DNA from: Larkinella sp. C7
GTDB taxonomy: Bacteria > Bacteroidota > Bacteroidia > Cytophagales > Spirosomataceae
NCBI RefSeq assembly: GCF_006149005.1
Contig: NZ_VBSL01000005.1
Coordinates: forward strand, 372,338 to 436,337
Reading direction: 5' to 3'
DNA: 64,000 bases
Each line of letters begins with the position of its first letter. Position 1 is the first letter of the stretch. Shown one piece after another: positions 16,601-27,300 of this stretch. The position numbers and the translations under genes were made by a program. The notes below the pieces were generated by a model, which searched no databases, was not told the DNA's origin, and saw only the letters and a program-made list of their open reading frames with translations.

Positions 16601-18523
16601 TTAATAATCCAGCGTGCTGAATTCGGAGTTGTTGCTGATAAATTCCGGAATGATTCGTTTGATGCTGCTCACCAAAGCCCGGTCATTGCCATCGGCGAGT
16701 TGGTGACGAAGTTGTTCCAGACAAAACCGGATTTCCTCCGCATGCAGGGCCGCCACCCGGGCAATCATAATTTTGGGATGGTGGGTGGGCAGTGTGCGTT
16801 CGTTCGTATGCAGCAGTTCTTCATAGAGTTTCTCACCCGGTCGCAAACCGGTAAAAACAATCTTGATGTCCTGCCCGCCCGGCTCGCGCGAAAGCCGGAT
16901 CATCTTCCGGGCCAGATCCACAATCCGGACCGGTTCACCCATATCGAAGACAAAGACCTCTCCACCCTGCCCCATCGCCCCGGCTTCGAGCACCAGCTGG
17001 CAGGATTCCGGTATGGTCATGAAATACCGCCGAACCTCGGGATGGGTTACCGTCACCGGGCCACCCGCCTGAATCTGCTGCCGAAAAACCGTTACCACCG
17101 AGCCGTTGGAACCCAGCACGTTGCCAAACCGGGTGATCATAAAACGCGTCCGGCGCAGCAGCGAATCCGAATGGTTCAGGCTCTGGACATACAGCTCGGC
17201 CAGCCGCTTGGTCGCTCCCATCACATTGGTCGGATTGACGGCTTTGTCGGTCGAGATCATCACAAACCGCTGTACGCCGTATTCCAGCGCCAGATCGGCC
17301 ATGACCTGTGTGCCGAGCACATTGACCCGCACAGCCTCGAACGGATGCTCTTCCATCAGCGGAACGTGTTTGTAGGCTGCGGCATGAAAAACCAGCGTCG
17401 GCCGGGTATCCCGAAACACGTGCTGCATTCGCGTCTGGTTGGACACATCGGCGATTTTAATGACCAGTCGGATCTCGTTCAGGGCGGTTTTAAAGTGCTG
17501 GCGGAGTTGAAACTCCAGGTCGAACAGGGCCGATTCGGCCTGATCGACCAGCACAATCGTACGCGGATGATGGCTCAGCAACTGACGCACCAGTTCACTC
17601 CCAATGGAACCGGCTGCGCCCGTCACCATCACCACCTGGTCATCGAGCTGTGCCCGCAGAGTGTCATTGAAAAGCTGAATCGGGGCTCTTTCGAGCAAAT
17701 CTTCAATGCAAATGTCACGAATTTGCAGTGCATCGAAACGGCCGTCCATCCACTGCCGGACCCCGGGGACGGTTTTGACCGGAATATCGTATTGGAGAAA
17801 AAAGTCGGTAATCTGCGTCCGCTGGTGGGGGGTAATGGATTCCATCGCCAGAATAACCTGGGGCAGAACGGTCTGGCCCTTGATAAACCGCTGGTAAGCC
17901 TGCTGACGGGATAGCACCTCGACCCCTTCCAGGACTTTACCCCGTTTGGCGGGATCATCATCCACAAATGCCAGCATCTGATACCAGTGATCCGCATCCT
18001 GTTCCAGGGCCTTGCGGGTGAGCAGTCCGGTTTGGCCCGCGCCATAAATCAGGACGGGCTGGCGACGCCCGCCCCCCACCAGCAGCAAATGCCAGTAAAG
18101 TGCCTTCGCACCAAACCGGCTGGCGGCCAGAATAACCAGACAGCAGCAATAGTCGATGAGCAGAATGGAAACCGGCACATACAGCGTCCACGGCCCACTT
18201 CCCAAAGCCAGCAGGCCGGAAACCAGCGCCGTTAGTGCCGTGCTCATCGAAACCGCCAGCCCCAGCAGCCGCAGGTCTTCCAGGCTGGTGTGCCGGATAA
18301 TGCCGCGGTAAGATCCCACCAGAACGAAGCAGATTAACCGACAGAGCGTGGTGATCAACAAACCAGCCAGCAGATTATCCCCGTTCATGACGCTGAAATC
18401 AAAATTAAACCGCAGACCATAAGCAAGGGCAAAAGCAATACCGGTTATGATCGTATCAGTCAGCAGAATCAGGTAGCTGGACAGAAAACGGTTGGTATGC
18501 GTTCGGAGGTAGTTCTCGATCAT
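16601..18523 (-). CDS. Membrane-anchored UDP-sugar 4,6-dehydratase (WbpM/FlaA1/CapD-like)
   Basis: A 640-residue polysaccharide biosynthesis protein. Four TM helices are at the N-terminus (about residues 10-140), followed by a CoA-binding-like Rossmann domain (about 150-270) and a C-terminal short-chain dehydrogenase/reductase domain. The NAD-binding motif VTGAAGSIGSEL lies near residue 300. The STDKAVNPTNVMGATKR segment near 420-435 is the active-site block of the inverting or retaining 4,6-dehydratases WbpM and PglF. It makes a UDP-4-keto-6-deoxy sugar for glycan synthesis at the inner membrane. The frame is open to 18649; the ATG at 18523 (MIENYLRTHTNR) is preferred because the extension is not membrane-like or conserved. 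The E54 regulator lies immediately downstream. Confidence 0.9.
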   Translation of the reverse strand: MIENYLRTHTNRFLSSYLILLTDTIITGIAFALAYGLRFNFDFSVMNGDNLLAGLLITTLCRLICFVLVGSYRGIIRHTSLEDLRLLGLAVSMSTALTALVSGLLALGSGPWTLYVPVSILLIDYCCCLVILAASRFGAKALYWHLLLVGGGRRQPVLIYGAGQTGLLTRKALEQDADHWYQMLAFVDDDPAKRGKVLEGVEVLSRQQAYQRFIKGQTVLPQVILAMESITPHQRTQITDFFLQYDIPVKTVPGVRQWMDGRFDALQIRDICIEDLLERAPIQLFNDTLRAQLDDQVVMVTGAAGSIGSELVRQLLSHHPRTIVLVDQAESALFDLEFQLRQHFKTALNEIRLVIKIADVSNQTRMQHVFRDTRPTLVFHAAAYKHVPLMEEHPFEAVRVNVLGTQVMADLALEYGVQRFVMISTDKAVNPTNVMGATKRLAELYVQSLNHSDSLLRRTRFMITRFGNVLGSNGSVVTVFRQQIQAGGPVTVTHPEVRRYFMTIPESCQLVLEAGAMGQGGEVFVFDMGEPVRIVDLARKMIRLSREPGGQDIKIVFTGLRPGEKLYEELLHTNERTLPTHHPKIMIARVAALHAEEIRFCLEQLRHQLADGNDRALVSSIKRIIPEFISNNSEFSTLDY

Positions 18524-18684
18524 TCGTGATACGCAGATAAGGGAGCCGAAAAAGTCGGAATGACCGCACAAAGCTGTGCCAGGGTGAACCGAAATCACCG
18601 TTGAATTGCTCCAGAATGGACTATTGAGAATCGAAGGCCAGCCCGCCATAAAGACGATAACCAGCCAATCAGGTAAACAACCGG

Positions 18685-19911
18685 TTACTCCACAATAAAA
18701 CGGTGCTGGCGTACCTGCCCCCGTTCCTGCACCTTGAGGATGTAGGCACCGGACGATAGACCTGTCGATTTCAGCAGCAGATTCCCCGACTGAATGCCGG
18801 TTTTCTGGAGCGACTGCAAACGTCCATCGGCACTGTAAAACCCCAGAATGGCGGTTTCCGGCTCATCCAGCCGCAGCACAAAGCGTTCCCCACGAGCCAC
18901 CGGATTGGGATACACCCCGTAGGCATCATCCCGCAACACCATCGAAACCGCCCGGTAAACGGTCGATCGACCGTTTAAATCCGTCTGCGTCAGGCGGTAA
19001 TAACTGGTGCCGGAGAAGGGCGTCTGGTCGGTCAGCCGGTAGGTTTTTAAGGTTGTGCTGTTGGCCGAGACATCGCTTACTTCACCCACGTTATCAAACC
19101 GTTGCAAATCCTTGCTCCGCTCAATTAAAAACCCTTTGTTGTTGGTTTCCAGCGATGTCGTCAAGGCTAGTTCGACCGTGCGATTGGCTTGTGCTTTCGC
19201 CGTGAAGCTGACCAACGTTACTGGCAACGGGGCTGCCGCCGGAACGATAACCGTGCTGGCATTGATGGTAATGGCTCCCGCTGTTGAAAGCGCTCGCCCT
19301 TCCAGCAGGGTGGTATTCAGCACGATGGCGTCCAGCGCGACGATGGTTCCTCTAAACGTCGAGCCGGTTCCCAGGGTGGCGGCTCCGTTGATTTGAAAAA
19401 ACACGTTTTCAACGGTAGCTCCGTTCGTCAGCACAATATTTGAATTGGTGCCGGTTACCAGAGCACTGTTTAACTTGATGATAAAAATACCGGCTCCGCT
19501 CAAAGTCAGCGTACCGTTCAGGGTAGTCGGTGATGCGGAAGTCTGGCAGGAAACACCCGGATTCAACGTCTGTCCTCCCAGTTCCACCCCGATAGCCGTC
19601 GGATTACAGGGAGCGGCAAGCAGAGAACTGTAGGCCAACGCGACATCAGTCGCTGCCTGGATCGATTCCGGGCTTCCTTGCGTGCGTGTACTGCCCGTAA
19701 CAGTGGCCGTTTCAAAACCGCTGATGGATCCGACATTGGTTCCGATGTCACCCGTAATCTGGGAAGCTCCGTCGTTCAAAAGCGCACCGTTGGCGGTAAA
19801 TAAAGCAAAGGTAGACGTGGTTCCGAGGGGAGGGGCGCTCTGTCCGAAACCGATGAACGGTAAGGCGAACAAGGCACTGTAGGCCAGGCTGTTAAGTAGT
19901 TTTCGTTTCAT
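18685..19911 (-). CDS. DUF3494 ice-binding-like secreted protein with T9SS sorting domain
   Basis: A 408-residue secreted protein. A signal peptide (ending at GFGQ, residue 23) is followed by a DUF3494 beta-helix domain (about 28-232), seen in the STFALFTANGALLNDG, ITGDIGTNVGS and NVFFQINGAATLGTGSTFRGTI blocks. A linker region LPVTLVSFTAKAQ-NRTVELALTTSLETNNKGF comes next, then a type A T9SS C-terminal sorting domain (YGVYPNPVARGE, ending KVQERGQVRQHRFIVE). DUF3494 includes ice-binding proteins but many members act as surface or adhesin domains, so ice binding is only possible. The ATG at 19911 begins the signal peptide; the open frame upstream (to 19986) is not needed. The AraC gene lies 97 bases upstream on the same strand. 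Confidence 0.9.
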   Translation of the reverse strand: MKRKLLNSLAYSALFALPFIGFGQSAPPLGTTSTFALFTANGALLNDGASQITGDIGTNVGSISGFETATVTGSTRTQGSPESIQAATDVALAYSSLLAAPCNPTAIGVELGGQTLNPGVSCQTSASPTTLNGTLTLSGAGIFIIKLNSALVTGTNSNIVLTNGATVENVFFQINGAATLGTGSTFRGTIVALDAIVLNTTLLEGRALSTAGAITINASTVIVPAAAPLPVTLVSFTAKAQANRTVELALTTSLETNNKGFLIERSKDLQRFDNVGEVSDVSANSTTLKTYRLTDQTPFSGTSYYRLTQTDLNGRSTVYRAVSMVLRDDAYGVYPNPVARGERFVLRLDEPETAILGFYSADGRLQSLQKTGIQSGNLLLKSTGLSSGAYILKVQERGQVRQHRFIVE

Positions 19912-20008
19912 AGTCGTTGAATGATCAGACTGGTTTTGTTTTGCAGTGCTAAGATGGGCTTTCGCAAACTCGTATATGTTACACAATTCCTCAGAAAGGT
20001 TACATTAT

Positions 20009-20569
20009 TCACACATTTTCAAGCGTATTGCGTCCATTTTGTTTGAGTTGCTTGTAATTGGAAGGCGTTACTCCGGTCACCTTTTTGAACTGGTTGGACA
20101 AATGGGCGACACTGCTGTAATTGAGTTTGTAGGAGATTTGGGTGAGATTGAGTTCGTCGTACCGCAGCAATTCTTTTGCCCGTTCTATCTTATGAGCAAT
20201 GATGTATTTTTCAATAGTCGTACCTTCCGCTTCCGAGAACAGGTTGGCGAGGTAGGTATAATCATACTTCAGTTTCGAACTGATGTAGTCCGAATTCTTC
20301 ATTTTGGGAAGCTCATCGGTGTAGTGAACCAGCTCCACAATGACGTTTTTCACTTTTTCGATGAGCACTTCTTTTTTATCGTCAATCAGTTCGAGCCCGG
20401 CTTCCAATAAACCGGTTCGCAACTGATCCATTTGTCCGACAGAAATTGTCCCCCGAACCTCTACTTCACCGAGATCGACCACTTCACAATCCAGGCCGGT
20501 CGTTTTAAAAATTGCCTGTACAATCATTTTGCAACGAACACTAACCATATACCGGATAAAGACTTTCAC
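20009..20569 (-). CDS. AraC-family regulator with N-terminal HMA-like domain
   Basis: A transcription factor of the common Bacteroidota type with an N-terminal heavy-metal-associated-like (ferredoxin fold) domain and a C-terminal AraC HTH. The HTH helices are DYTYLANLFSEAEGTTIEKY and LTQISYKLNYSSVAHLSNQFKK, ending in GVTPSNYKQ. The start is chosen as GTG at 20569, giving MKVFIRYMVSVRCK, which aligns with the family's usual beginning. An ATG start at 20626 would add 19 unconserved residues. The family's CxxC metal site is degenerate here, with Ser in place of the first Cys. Likely a regulator of envelope or stress genes; the DUF3494 gene is the nearest downstream candidate target. Confidence 0.8.
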   Translation of the reverse strand: MKVFIRYMVSVRCKMIVQAIFKTTGLDCEVVDLGEVEVRGTISVGQMDQLRTGLLEAGLELIDDKKEVLIEKVKNVIVELVHYTDELPKMKNSDYISSKLKYDYTYLANLFSEAEGTTIEKYIIAHKIERAKELLRYDELNLTQISYKLNYSSVAHLSNQFKKVTGVTPSNYKQLKQNGRNTLENV

Positions 20570-20803
20570 CTTGTTTTTGCTGAACAGCGTATGAAGAAAA
20601 CTCACTAAGAGAGGGGGCCGGGTCACCAGTTCGGTGACAAGAGAAGAAGCAGCAGAAGGGAAAAAAGAGGGAATCTTTACTAAACGGTCCTTGGTTTTGT
20701 ATATGCAAAAATCGATCCAGAAATTCCAATTTATCAGACAAAGAAGATTTAATAATCGGGTTAGCCAAGACCGGGCGGCCGGTGCCGTTGTAATCTTGAC
20801 CCG

Positions 20804-22327
20804 CTAACACACCTGAATCACCTCCACCTTCAGCAACGCCCCCAGTTTGGCCAGTTTGGATGCAATATGCCCTACCCCCACCGCGCAGTGGTGCGCCGGG
20901 CCGTGGCTGTTCCAGGTCTGTACGAAGTTCCGCGCACCCGGCGAAAACCGGTAGCGGCTGTTGGTGTTGCCAATGTGCAGAATCGGTCCCGGCACAGATT
21001 CGCCTTCCGCGACCAGCAGGCTGATTTTCCCGTTTCCGTTCTCCACCACCGACAGGAGTGTTACCGGCCCGTTTTTCACCGACATTTCCACCGAAAGGCC
21101 CCGACCCACTTTGCCATGATACACGTAGAGCGGGCGAACCTTGGTTTTGCCCTCGGCGATGCGGATGTGACCGGGACCATCGTGGCCCATCAGCACCACA
21201 TCGGCGGCAAAGTCCATGGCGTAATATTCCGTAAACGAACCGCCAACGCCGAAGCTGTCCATGATCTTCATGGCCTGGGCATTCTTGACTTCATATTCAC
21301 CCGCCACCGGAATGCCCCGCGCCGTCAGCAGTGAATTACCGAGAATCACCGAACTCATCGTGTCTTCATTCGCCGGATTGCCGCTGCCTTTGTGGTAATA
21401 CGCCAGCGAACCCAATCCGTGGGTTTCCACCAACTGATCCAGCGCCACGGAGGTTCGGGCAGCCCGATCGAGTTCCTCAGGTAAACAATCGGCCTGAACG
21501 TCGAAGGTTTCGGCAAAAACCGCCGTTCGCCCGGCAATCTGTTCCGTCGAAACCGCTTCCCGCAGGGCAGACAACTCATCAACTTCCACAATTTTCATGT
21601 GGCCGCCGAAGGTTGCGTTTTGCAGCGTCAGATCGGAATAAATGTCGAGCATGCCGCTGTAATAATTGCCCATCAAACCCAGGCAGTTGTGCGCCATGAC
21701 ATGGGCCACCCGCCCGGCTTCGATCCACTCATCGATTTCCTGCCAGCCCTCGGGGTCGTTTTCGAGCATACCAGTAACCTGGTGAAACGGAATACCAGCC
21801 CGCCGGAACACGTTGGCCATTTCGGGAACGGGGCAGGCCGAGCAGTAGGCCAGCCATTCGCCGGTCATCCGGGTTCGGTCATTCAACTGATTGAACCACC
21901 CGTAGTTGATGGCCGGTTCGGGGGCTAAATTCAGGACGATCACCGGCACTTTGGCCCGCTGCACCACCGGCAACACCGTCGCCGACAGCGCGTAGGTCGT
22001 CACGTAAATAAACAACAGATCGATGTCGGCCTGCCGGAACTGGTGACCGGCCGCCAGGGCTTTTTCCGGCGAATCGACCAGGCCCAGATTAACCACATCG
22101 ACACCCGGGCGACGGAACCGCGACTCGACGCGCTGCAGATAGCCTTTCAACCGGGCTTCCAGACCGTCGAATTGCGCCCAGTAGGTATCCAGACCAATTC
22201 CGAATAAACCGACTTTAAACGGAAACGATGAAGTGTTGAACGTGGCTACGGTTCCTTCAACGGATTGACCGGTTTCGACTCTCTGATTCGCTTTCATAGA
22301 CCATTCATAATTGACGTATTGGCTCAT
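20804..22327 (-). CDS. L-arabinose/L-fucose isomerase-like protein
   Basis: A 507-residue protein of the L-fucose/L-arabinose isomerase superfamily. The metal and catalytic positions are recognisable by comparison with AraA: Glu in GEYEVKNAQAMKIM, Glu in GGSFTEYYAMDF, His in MGHDGPGH and His in SHGPAHHCAVGVGH. It probably interconverts an aldose and a ketose in the cytoplasm, but the sugar cannot be read from the sequence, and many such paralogues are uncharacterised. It is divergent from the sigma/FecR/SusCD locus with a 174-base spacer, so it may serve the same substrate. No RNA or clear operator is visible in the spacer. Confidence 0.85.
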   Translation of the reverse strand: MSQYVNYEWSMKANQRVETGQSVEGTVATFNTSSFPFKVGLFGIGLDTYWAQFDGLEARLKGYLQRVESRFRRPGVDVVNLGLVDSPEKALAAGHQFRQADIDLLFIYVTTYALSATVLPVVQRAKVPVIVLNLAPEPAINYGWFNQLNDRTRMTGEWLAYCSACPVPEMANVFRRAGIPFHQVTGMLENDPEGWQEIDEWIEAGRVAHVMAHNCLGLMGNYYSGMLDIYSDLTLQNATFGGHMKIVEVDELSALREAVSTEQIAGRTAVFAETFDVQADCLPEELDRAARTSVALDQLVETHGLGSLAYYHKGSGNPANEDTMSSVILGNSLLTARGIPVAGEYEVKNAQAMKIMDSFGVGGSFTEYYAMDFAADVVLMGHDGPGHIRIAEGKTKVRPLYVYHGKVGRGLSVEMSVKNGPVTLLSVVENGNGKISLLVAEGESVPGPILHIGNTNSRYRFSPGARNFVQTWNSHGPAHHCAVGVGHIASKLAKLGALLKVEVIQVC

Positions 22328-22501
22328 TTTCTAAAATAGTATTGGCAAGTAAACCGCCAATCGGTACTTTCTTCAAACTATTTTTCAAATCTGCCAAATA
22401 AATATAAAATTACGGTAAGTGTTTTTCCCGCACCCAATCGTCTCCCTGTATCGAAGCAGTGATTTCGCCTTTCTGACTAGTATTTTCACCATTTATCGAA
22501 C

Positions 22502-23197
22502 ATGGGAGAGGTTAGACGTTTAGTACCGGACCCAAATGGCAACCCGGCAAACCCATTTTCACTCGGGGAGCGTCCGCTCAGTACTCATCCCCCGGCCCAT
22601 TTTCAGCGACCGGCGGTGGCTCTGGATGCCGAACGGCTGATTCAAAAGGCGTTTGAACAGAACCCGGATTCGGGCATCGCGCTGCTGTTTCAGCACTATT
22701 ACCAGTCGCTGTGCAGCCACGTCGTCCGGTTTGTATCATCCAAAGAAATTGCCGAAGACATCGTTTCGGACATTTTCTACGAATTCCACGTCGGCCACAT
22801 TTACCTCACCATAACGACGTCTTACCGCGCTTTCCTGTTCACCGCCGTTCGAAACCGGGCCTTCGACTACGTCCGGGCCGAAATGAAACGCAGCACCTCA
22901 CTCGACCAGGCCGAGCGGCTTTCATTTCCCAGCGAGCAGCAACCCGACTCCGTTACGCAGTTTGAAGAACTGTATCACGACGTGGAAAAAGCCATCGACG
23001 CCATGCCGATGAAACAGCGGCAGGTCTACGTCATGCACCGGTTTGAAGGCCGGAAATACACCGAGATTGCCCAGGAACTCAACCTTTCCCTCCGAACCGT
23101 CGAAGTCCACATGTACCGGGCCATCCGCCACGTCCGGGCTTTCCTGAAAGACAAATGGCTGATTTTGCTCCTCAGCTTCTGCCAGTATCCGCAATAA
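22502..23197 (+). CDS. ECF RNA polymerase sigma-70 factor (Bacteroidetes expansion family type)
   Basis: A 231-residue ECF sigma factor. Sigma region 2 lies at about residues 50-115 (LFQHYYQSLCSHVVRFVSSKEIAEDIVSDIFYEF, then YLTITTSYRAFLFTAVRNRA). Region 4 lies at about 155-215 (MPMKQRQVYVMHRFEGRKYTEIAQELNLSLRTVEVHMYRA). The first 40 residues are a non-conserved extension, so the true start could be internal, for example further into the frame. It is followed by FecR, SusC and SusD, the standard cell-surface signalling arrangement, and would turn on this locus when the TonB-dependent transporter binds its ligand. Confidence 0.9.
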   Translation: MGEVRRLVPDPNGNPANPFSLGERPLSTHPPAHFQRPAVALDAERLIQKAFEQNPDSGIALLFQHYYQSLCSHVVRFVSSKEIAEDIVSDIFYEFHVGHIYLTITTSYRAFLFTAVRNRAFDYVRAEMKRSTSLDQAERLSFPSEQQPDSVTQFEELYHDVEKAIDAMPMKQRQVYVMHRFEGRKYTEIAQELNLSLRTVEVHMYRAIRHVRAFLKDKWLILLLSFCQYPQ

Positions 23198-23265
23198 AAC
23201 CACAACAACCCCCTGAAATAGGTTTTGGCGTGGCGGTTTTTGCCAGCCCGAAACCGGTCTGACTT

Positions 23266-24270
23266 ATGAAAACACAGGTAACGAAAGAACTCTTGTTCAA
23301 CTACTTCGCGGGGCGCACGACGGCTTTCCAGAAGCAGTTGATCGACGAATGGGCCAAAGATACAGACAACCGGGAACAGTTTTTCCACTGGCTGGAAATC
23401 TGGGAAAGCCAGCATCCGCAGTATCTGGCCGATGTTCAAACCGCCCTCAACCGTCACCAGATGCGGATGACTCAGGCCCCGCAGGAGGACGAACCGGCTG
23501 GTGTCGATCGGCCCCTTCCCATAACCCATCAGCCCTGGTTTCGGTGGGTTGCTGCGGCTTCGGTGGCTCTGCTGGTCGGGTGTGGCTGGGTGTATCGGGA
23601 TGCCATCCTGAACGAAAAATACAGCACAACCTACGGTGAAACCCGGCAACTGACGCTGGCCGACGGCAGTGAAGTGACGCTGAATGCCAACTCGACGCTG
23701 AAGGTGCCCCGGTTTGGGTTTGGCTATCAGACGCGGGATGTGGCCCTGTCGGGCGAGGCCACGTTTTCGGTTACCCACACGCCGGACGATCAGCGGTTTG
23801 TGGTCAAGACAAACCGCAACTTCGAGGTCGTCGTTCTCGGCACTGAATTTTCGGTGTACAACCGGGAACGGGGCGGCAAGGTCGTTTTGAACAAAGGGAA
23901 GGTGCAACTCCGGTATCAGGAGGGTCAATCACCCCGGCAACTGATGATGAAACCGGGCGATCTGGTGACCTTAAACCGGCGTGATGGGCAGGTCCAACTC
24001 CGGAAACTGAGTCAGCCCGAAAACGCTTCGGCCTGGCGCGAAAACCGCTTTGTGTTTGAAGAAACGACGCTCGAAGAAATTACCCATCTGTTCAGGGAAA
24101 ACTACGGCCTGGTGCTGGAAATCACCGATCCCAAACTGGCCAAATGGACCGTTTCCGGCTCGTTTACAGCCCGCAACGCCGAAGAACTCCTGGAGTCGCT
24201 GATGGAAGGATCGGCCCTGACCTACAAACGCACCGGCAACCACATTGTCATTCCGAATCCCGCTCATTAA
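23266..24270 (+). CDS. FecR family anti-sigma factor
   Basis: A 334-residue inner-membrane anti-sigma factor. The cytoplasmic N-terminal part (residues 1-90, with LLFNYFAGRTTAFQKQLIDEW) should bind the ECF sigma factor. One TM helix lies at about 93-112. The periplasmic FecR domain begins at about 125 (RQLTLADGSEVTLNANSTL) and ends in a DUF4974 domain (FEETTLEEITHLFRENYGL). It should pass the signal from the STN domain of the adjacent SusC protein to the sigma factor. It lies 68 bases after the sigma gene and 56 bases before the SusC ATG. Confidence 0.92.
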   Translation: MKTQVTKELLFNYFAGRTTAFQKQLIDEWAKDTDNREQFFHWLEIWESQHPQYLADVQTALNRHQMRMTQAPQEDEPAGVDRPLPITHQPWFRWVAAASVALLVGCGWVYRDAILNEKYSTTYGETRQLTLADGSEVTLNANSTLKVPRFGFGYQTRDVALSGEATFSVTHTPDDQRFVVKTNRNFEVVVLGTEFSVYNRERGGKVVLNKGKVQLRYQEGQSPRQLMMKPGDLVTLNRRDGQVQLRKLSQPENASAWRENRFVFEETTLEEITHLFRENYGLVLEITDPKLAKWTVSGSFTARNAEELLESLMEGSALTYKRTGNHIVIPNPAH

Positions 24271-24326
24271 CCCACCGTACGTCTTCTCATTTCTGCTTAC
24301 GAACCCATTACTTCTTACTTACCTCC

Positions 24327-27300
24327 ATGAAAAAAAGAATACCACCACTGCTGATTCTGCTGCTGGGTGTTATCCAGCCAGGTTTTGCCCAAATGCTCGC
24401 GAAGGCCCAAACCTCAGCCCGCCAGCCGCTGTCTGTGAGGCCCGAAAACCGCCAGTTGAAAGAAACCCTGCGGGAACTGAAAAACCATTATAAAGTAGAC
24501 ATTCTGTTTTTCGACCGGATTGTGGAGGGCTACGTGGTTTCGTCGGACGCCATCCGCTGGGACGACCGGCTGGAAACCAATCTGGAAACGGTGTTGAAAC
24601 CGTTTGGGTTAAGCTATAAAAAATCAAAGAACGGGGGCTACGTGATCACCGCCAAAGAACCGCAGCGGAGGTCGGAAATCAATCCGAGTCGATTTCCCGA
24701 AGCCCCTTTCGCCCGCCAGACCGAAAGCCGACCGACCGCCGAAGCAGCAGCGCTAGAGGTTCCGGCGGCCCGCGTCGTGGAAAAACCGGTTGTCGCCGAC
24801 ATCACCATTCAGGGCCGGGTGACCGACGCCGGAAAAGGCGAAGACCTGCCCGGCGTGAGCATTGTCCTGAAAGGATCGACGCGCGGAACCACCTCCGACG
24901 GAACCGGCACCTACAAGCTGGCCATCCCCGGCCCGGAAGCGGTTCTGGTTTTTAGTTTTGTGGGCTACGAACCGCAGGAAGTACTGGTGGGGAGCCGTAC
25001 CGAGATCAATGTCAGCCTGAAACCGGACATCAAAGCGTTGAGTGAAGTCGTTGTGGTGGGCTACGGCGTTCAAAAGAAAACCTCGGTGACGGCGGCTGTT
25101 TCGGCCATGAAAGGCGAAGAAATTGCCTCTGTTCCCGTCACCAACCTGAGCAACAGTCTGGGTGGCCGGTTGCCGGGCGTCATTGTCAAACAGGCTTCCG
25201 GCGAACCCGGTCGCGATGGTTCCAATATCTACATTCGCGGGATTTCCTCCACGGGCAACAACCAGCCGCTGCTGATCGTGGACAATATCCCCCGCAGTTT
25301 TCAGCAGCTTGATCCCAACACGATTGAAACGTTTACGATCCTGAAAGATGCCGCAGCGGTGGCACCCTACGGCGTGGCAGGCGCCAATGGCGTGGTGCTG
25401 GTAACGACCAAGCGCGGCAAAACCGGTACGCCATCGCTGACGTACAATGCCTACGTCGGCTTTCAGAATCCGACCGTTATGCCCGATTATCTATACGGCT
25501 ACGATTTTGCCTCACTGAAAAACGCTGCCGCCAAATACGCCGGGTTGCCAGAACCGTATTCGGCGGAAGCGTTACAGAAATTCAGAGACGGTTCCGACAA
25601 CGATTCATACCCGGCTGACAATTACGTCAAGGAAATAGTCAATCGCAACGCCGTCATCACCACCCACAACATCGAACTGTCGGGCGGGGCCGAGCGGATC
25701 AAATACTACGCCAGCCTGGGGTATCAGTACCAGGCCGGGATGTGGCCCTCAACCAGTAACAAACGCTATAATCTGGCCATCAACCTGGATGCACAGGCGA
25801 CCAAAACAACCAAAATTTCCTTCAACCTGAACGGTCGGGTGCAAAAGTCGCAGTATCCCTCGATTGGAACGTCGCGTCTTTTCGAACTGATTGCCTATTC
25901 TCACCTGCAGAACGGTCCGCTGTTTTTCAGCAACGGCATGAATGGCACCTACGTCACCGGCAGCATTTACAACAGCGGCTACCAGAAAACCAACACGACT
26001 GCTTTGTATTCGCAACTGTCGGTGGAACAGGAGATTCCGTTCATTCCGGGACTGGTCGCCAAAGGTACGATTGCCTACGACCCGACGATGATCCTGGATA
26101 AAATCTGGACGACCCCCGTTCATCTGGCCACGATCAATACGGCGACAAAAGTGATCACCGACGGTATTTTCGGTCAGGCCAAATCGTCGCTGAACCAGAC
26201 CTATAACCAGACCCAGCAGTTGACTTACCAGGCCAGCCTGAATTACGTGCGGTCGTTTGGCAAAAGCACTGTGGGTGCCCTGGCGGTTTTTGAAGCCAAA
26301 GCCAACGACGCAATGCTGCTGGGCGCCACCCGCCGGAACTACAACCTGGGCATCGACGAACTGGACATGGGGAGTTCGAGTCAAGCCGACATGACGACCA
26401 CCGGAACCTCCAACTACGGACGTCAAATGGGTCTGGTTTACCGGGTCACGTACGATTACGCCGATAAATACCTCTTCGAAGCCAGCGGTCGCTACGATGG
26501 CAGTTATTACTTTGCCCCCGAAAACCGCTACGGTTTCTTCCCGGCCTTTTCGCTCGGCTGGCGGTTGTCGGAAGAGAATTTCATCAAGAACAACGTTCGC
26601 TGGATTGATAACCTGAGACTGCGCGGATCGTACGGCGAAGTGGGTGCGCTGGCAGGTAGTGCCTTTCAGTACATGAGTACCTACAGCGTGGTGGGTCCGG
26701 CCTATGTGCTTGGTGGCAACGCCGTTCAGGCCCTCCGCGAACGCAATGAACCGAACCCGAACATCACCTGGGAACGCGCGAAAAAGACCGATGTCGGGAT
26801 CGAAGCCACGCTCTGGAAAGGCCTGCTGAACCTGGAAATGGATTATTTCTACGAAAAACGCTCCAATATGCTGGTCAACCCCGACGTCATTGTGCCGTCC
26901 GAATACGGCATCGGGCTGAGTCAGGTGAATGCCGGGATCATGCAAAACCAGGGCATCGACCTGTCCATTGGCTCGTCGCACCGGTTTCCGTCCGGCCTGC
27001 GCGTTTCGCTGAACGGCAATTTCACCTACGCCAAAAATAAGCTGTTGCAGGTGTTTGAAGCCGGGGCAACTTACAACAACCTCAACCGCCGGTTGACCGG
27101 AAAACCGCTCGGAACGCAGTTTGGCTTTCAATCACTGGGTCTTTTTCAGGTGGCCGATTTCGACGAGGCTGGTAATCTGAAAACCGGTATTGCCACCCAA
27201 CCCTGGGGCAAAGTGCAACCCGGCGACATTCGGTATCAGGACATGAACAACGACGGCAAAATCAACGACGATGACCTCACGCGGATCGGGGACGCCGTTG

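Noticed and set aside
16550-17914. Plus-strand frame of 454 codons antisense to the UDP-sugar dehydratase gene
   Set aside because: The opposite strand holds a full conserved SDR protein, and this frame's composition (His/Gln/Arg-rich) is typical of an antisense shadow.
25749-27131. Minus-strand frame of 460 codons antisense to susC
   Set aside because: The SusC barrel on the plus strand is unmistakable; the antisense frame has no domain pattern.
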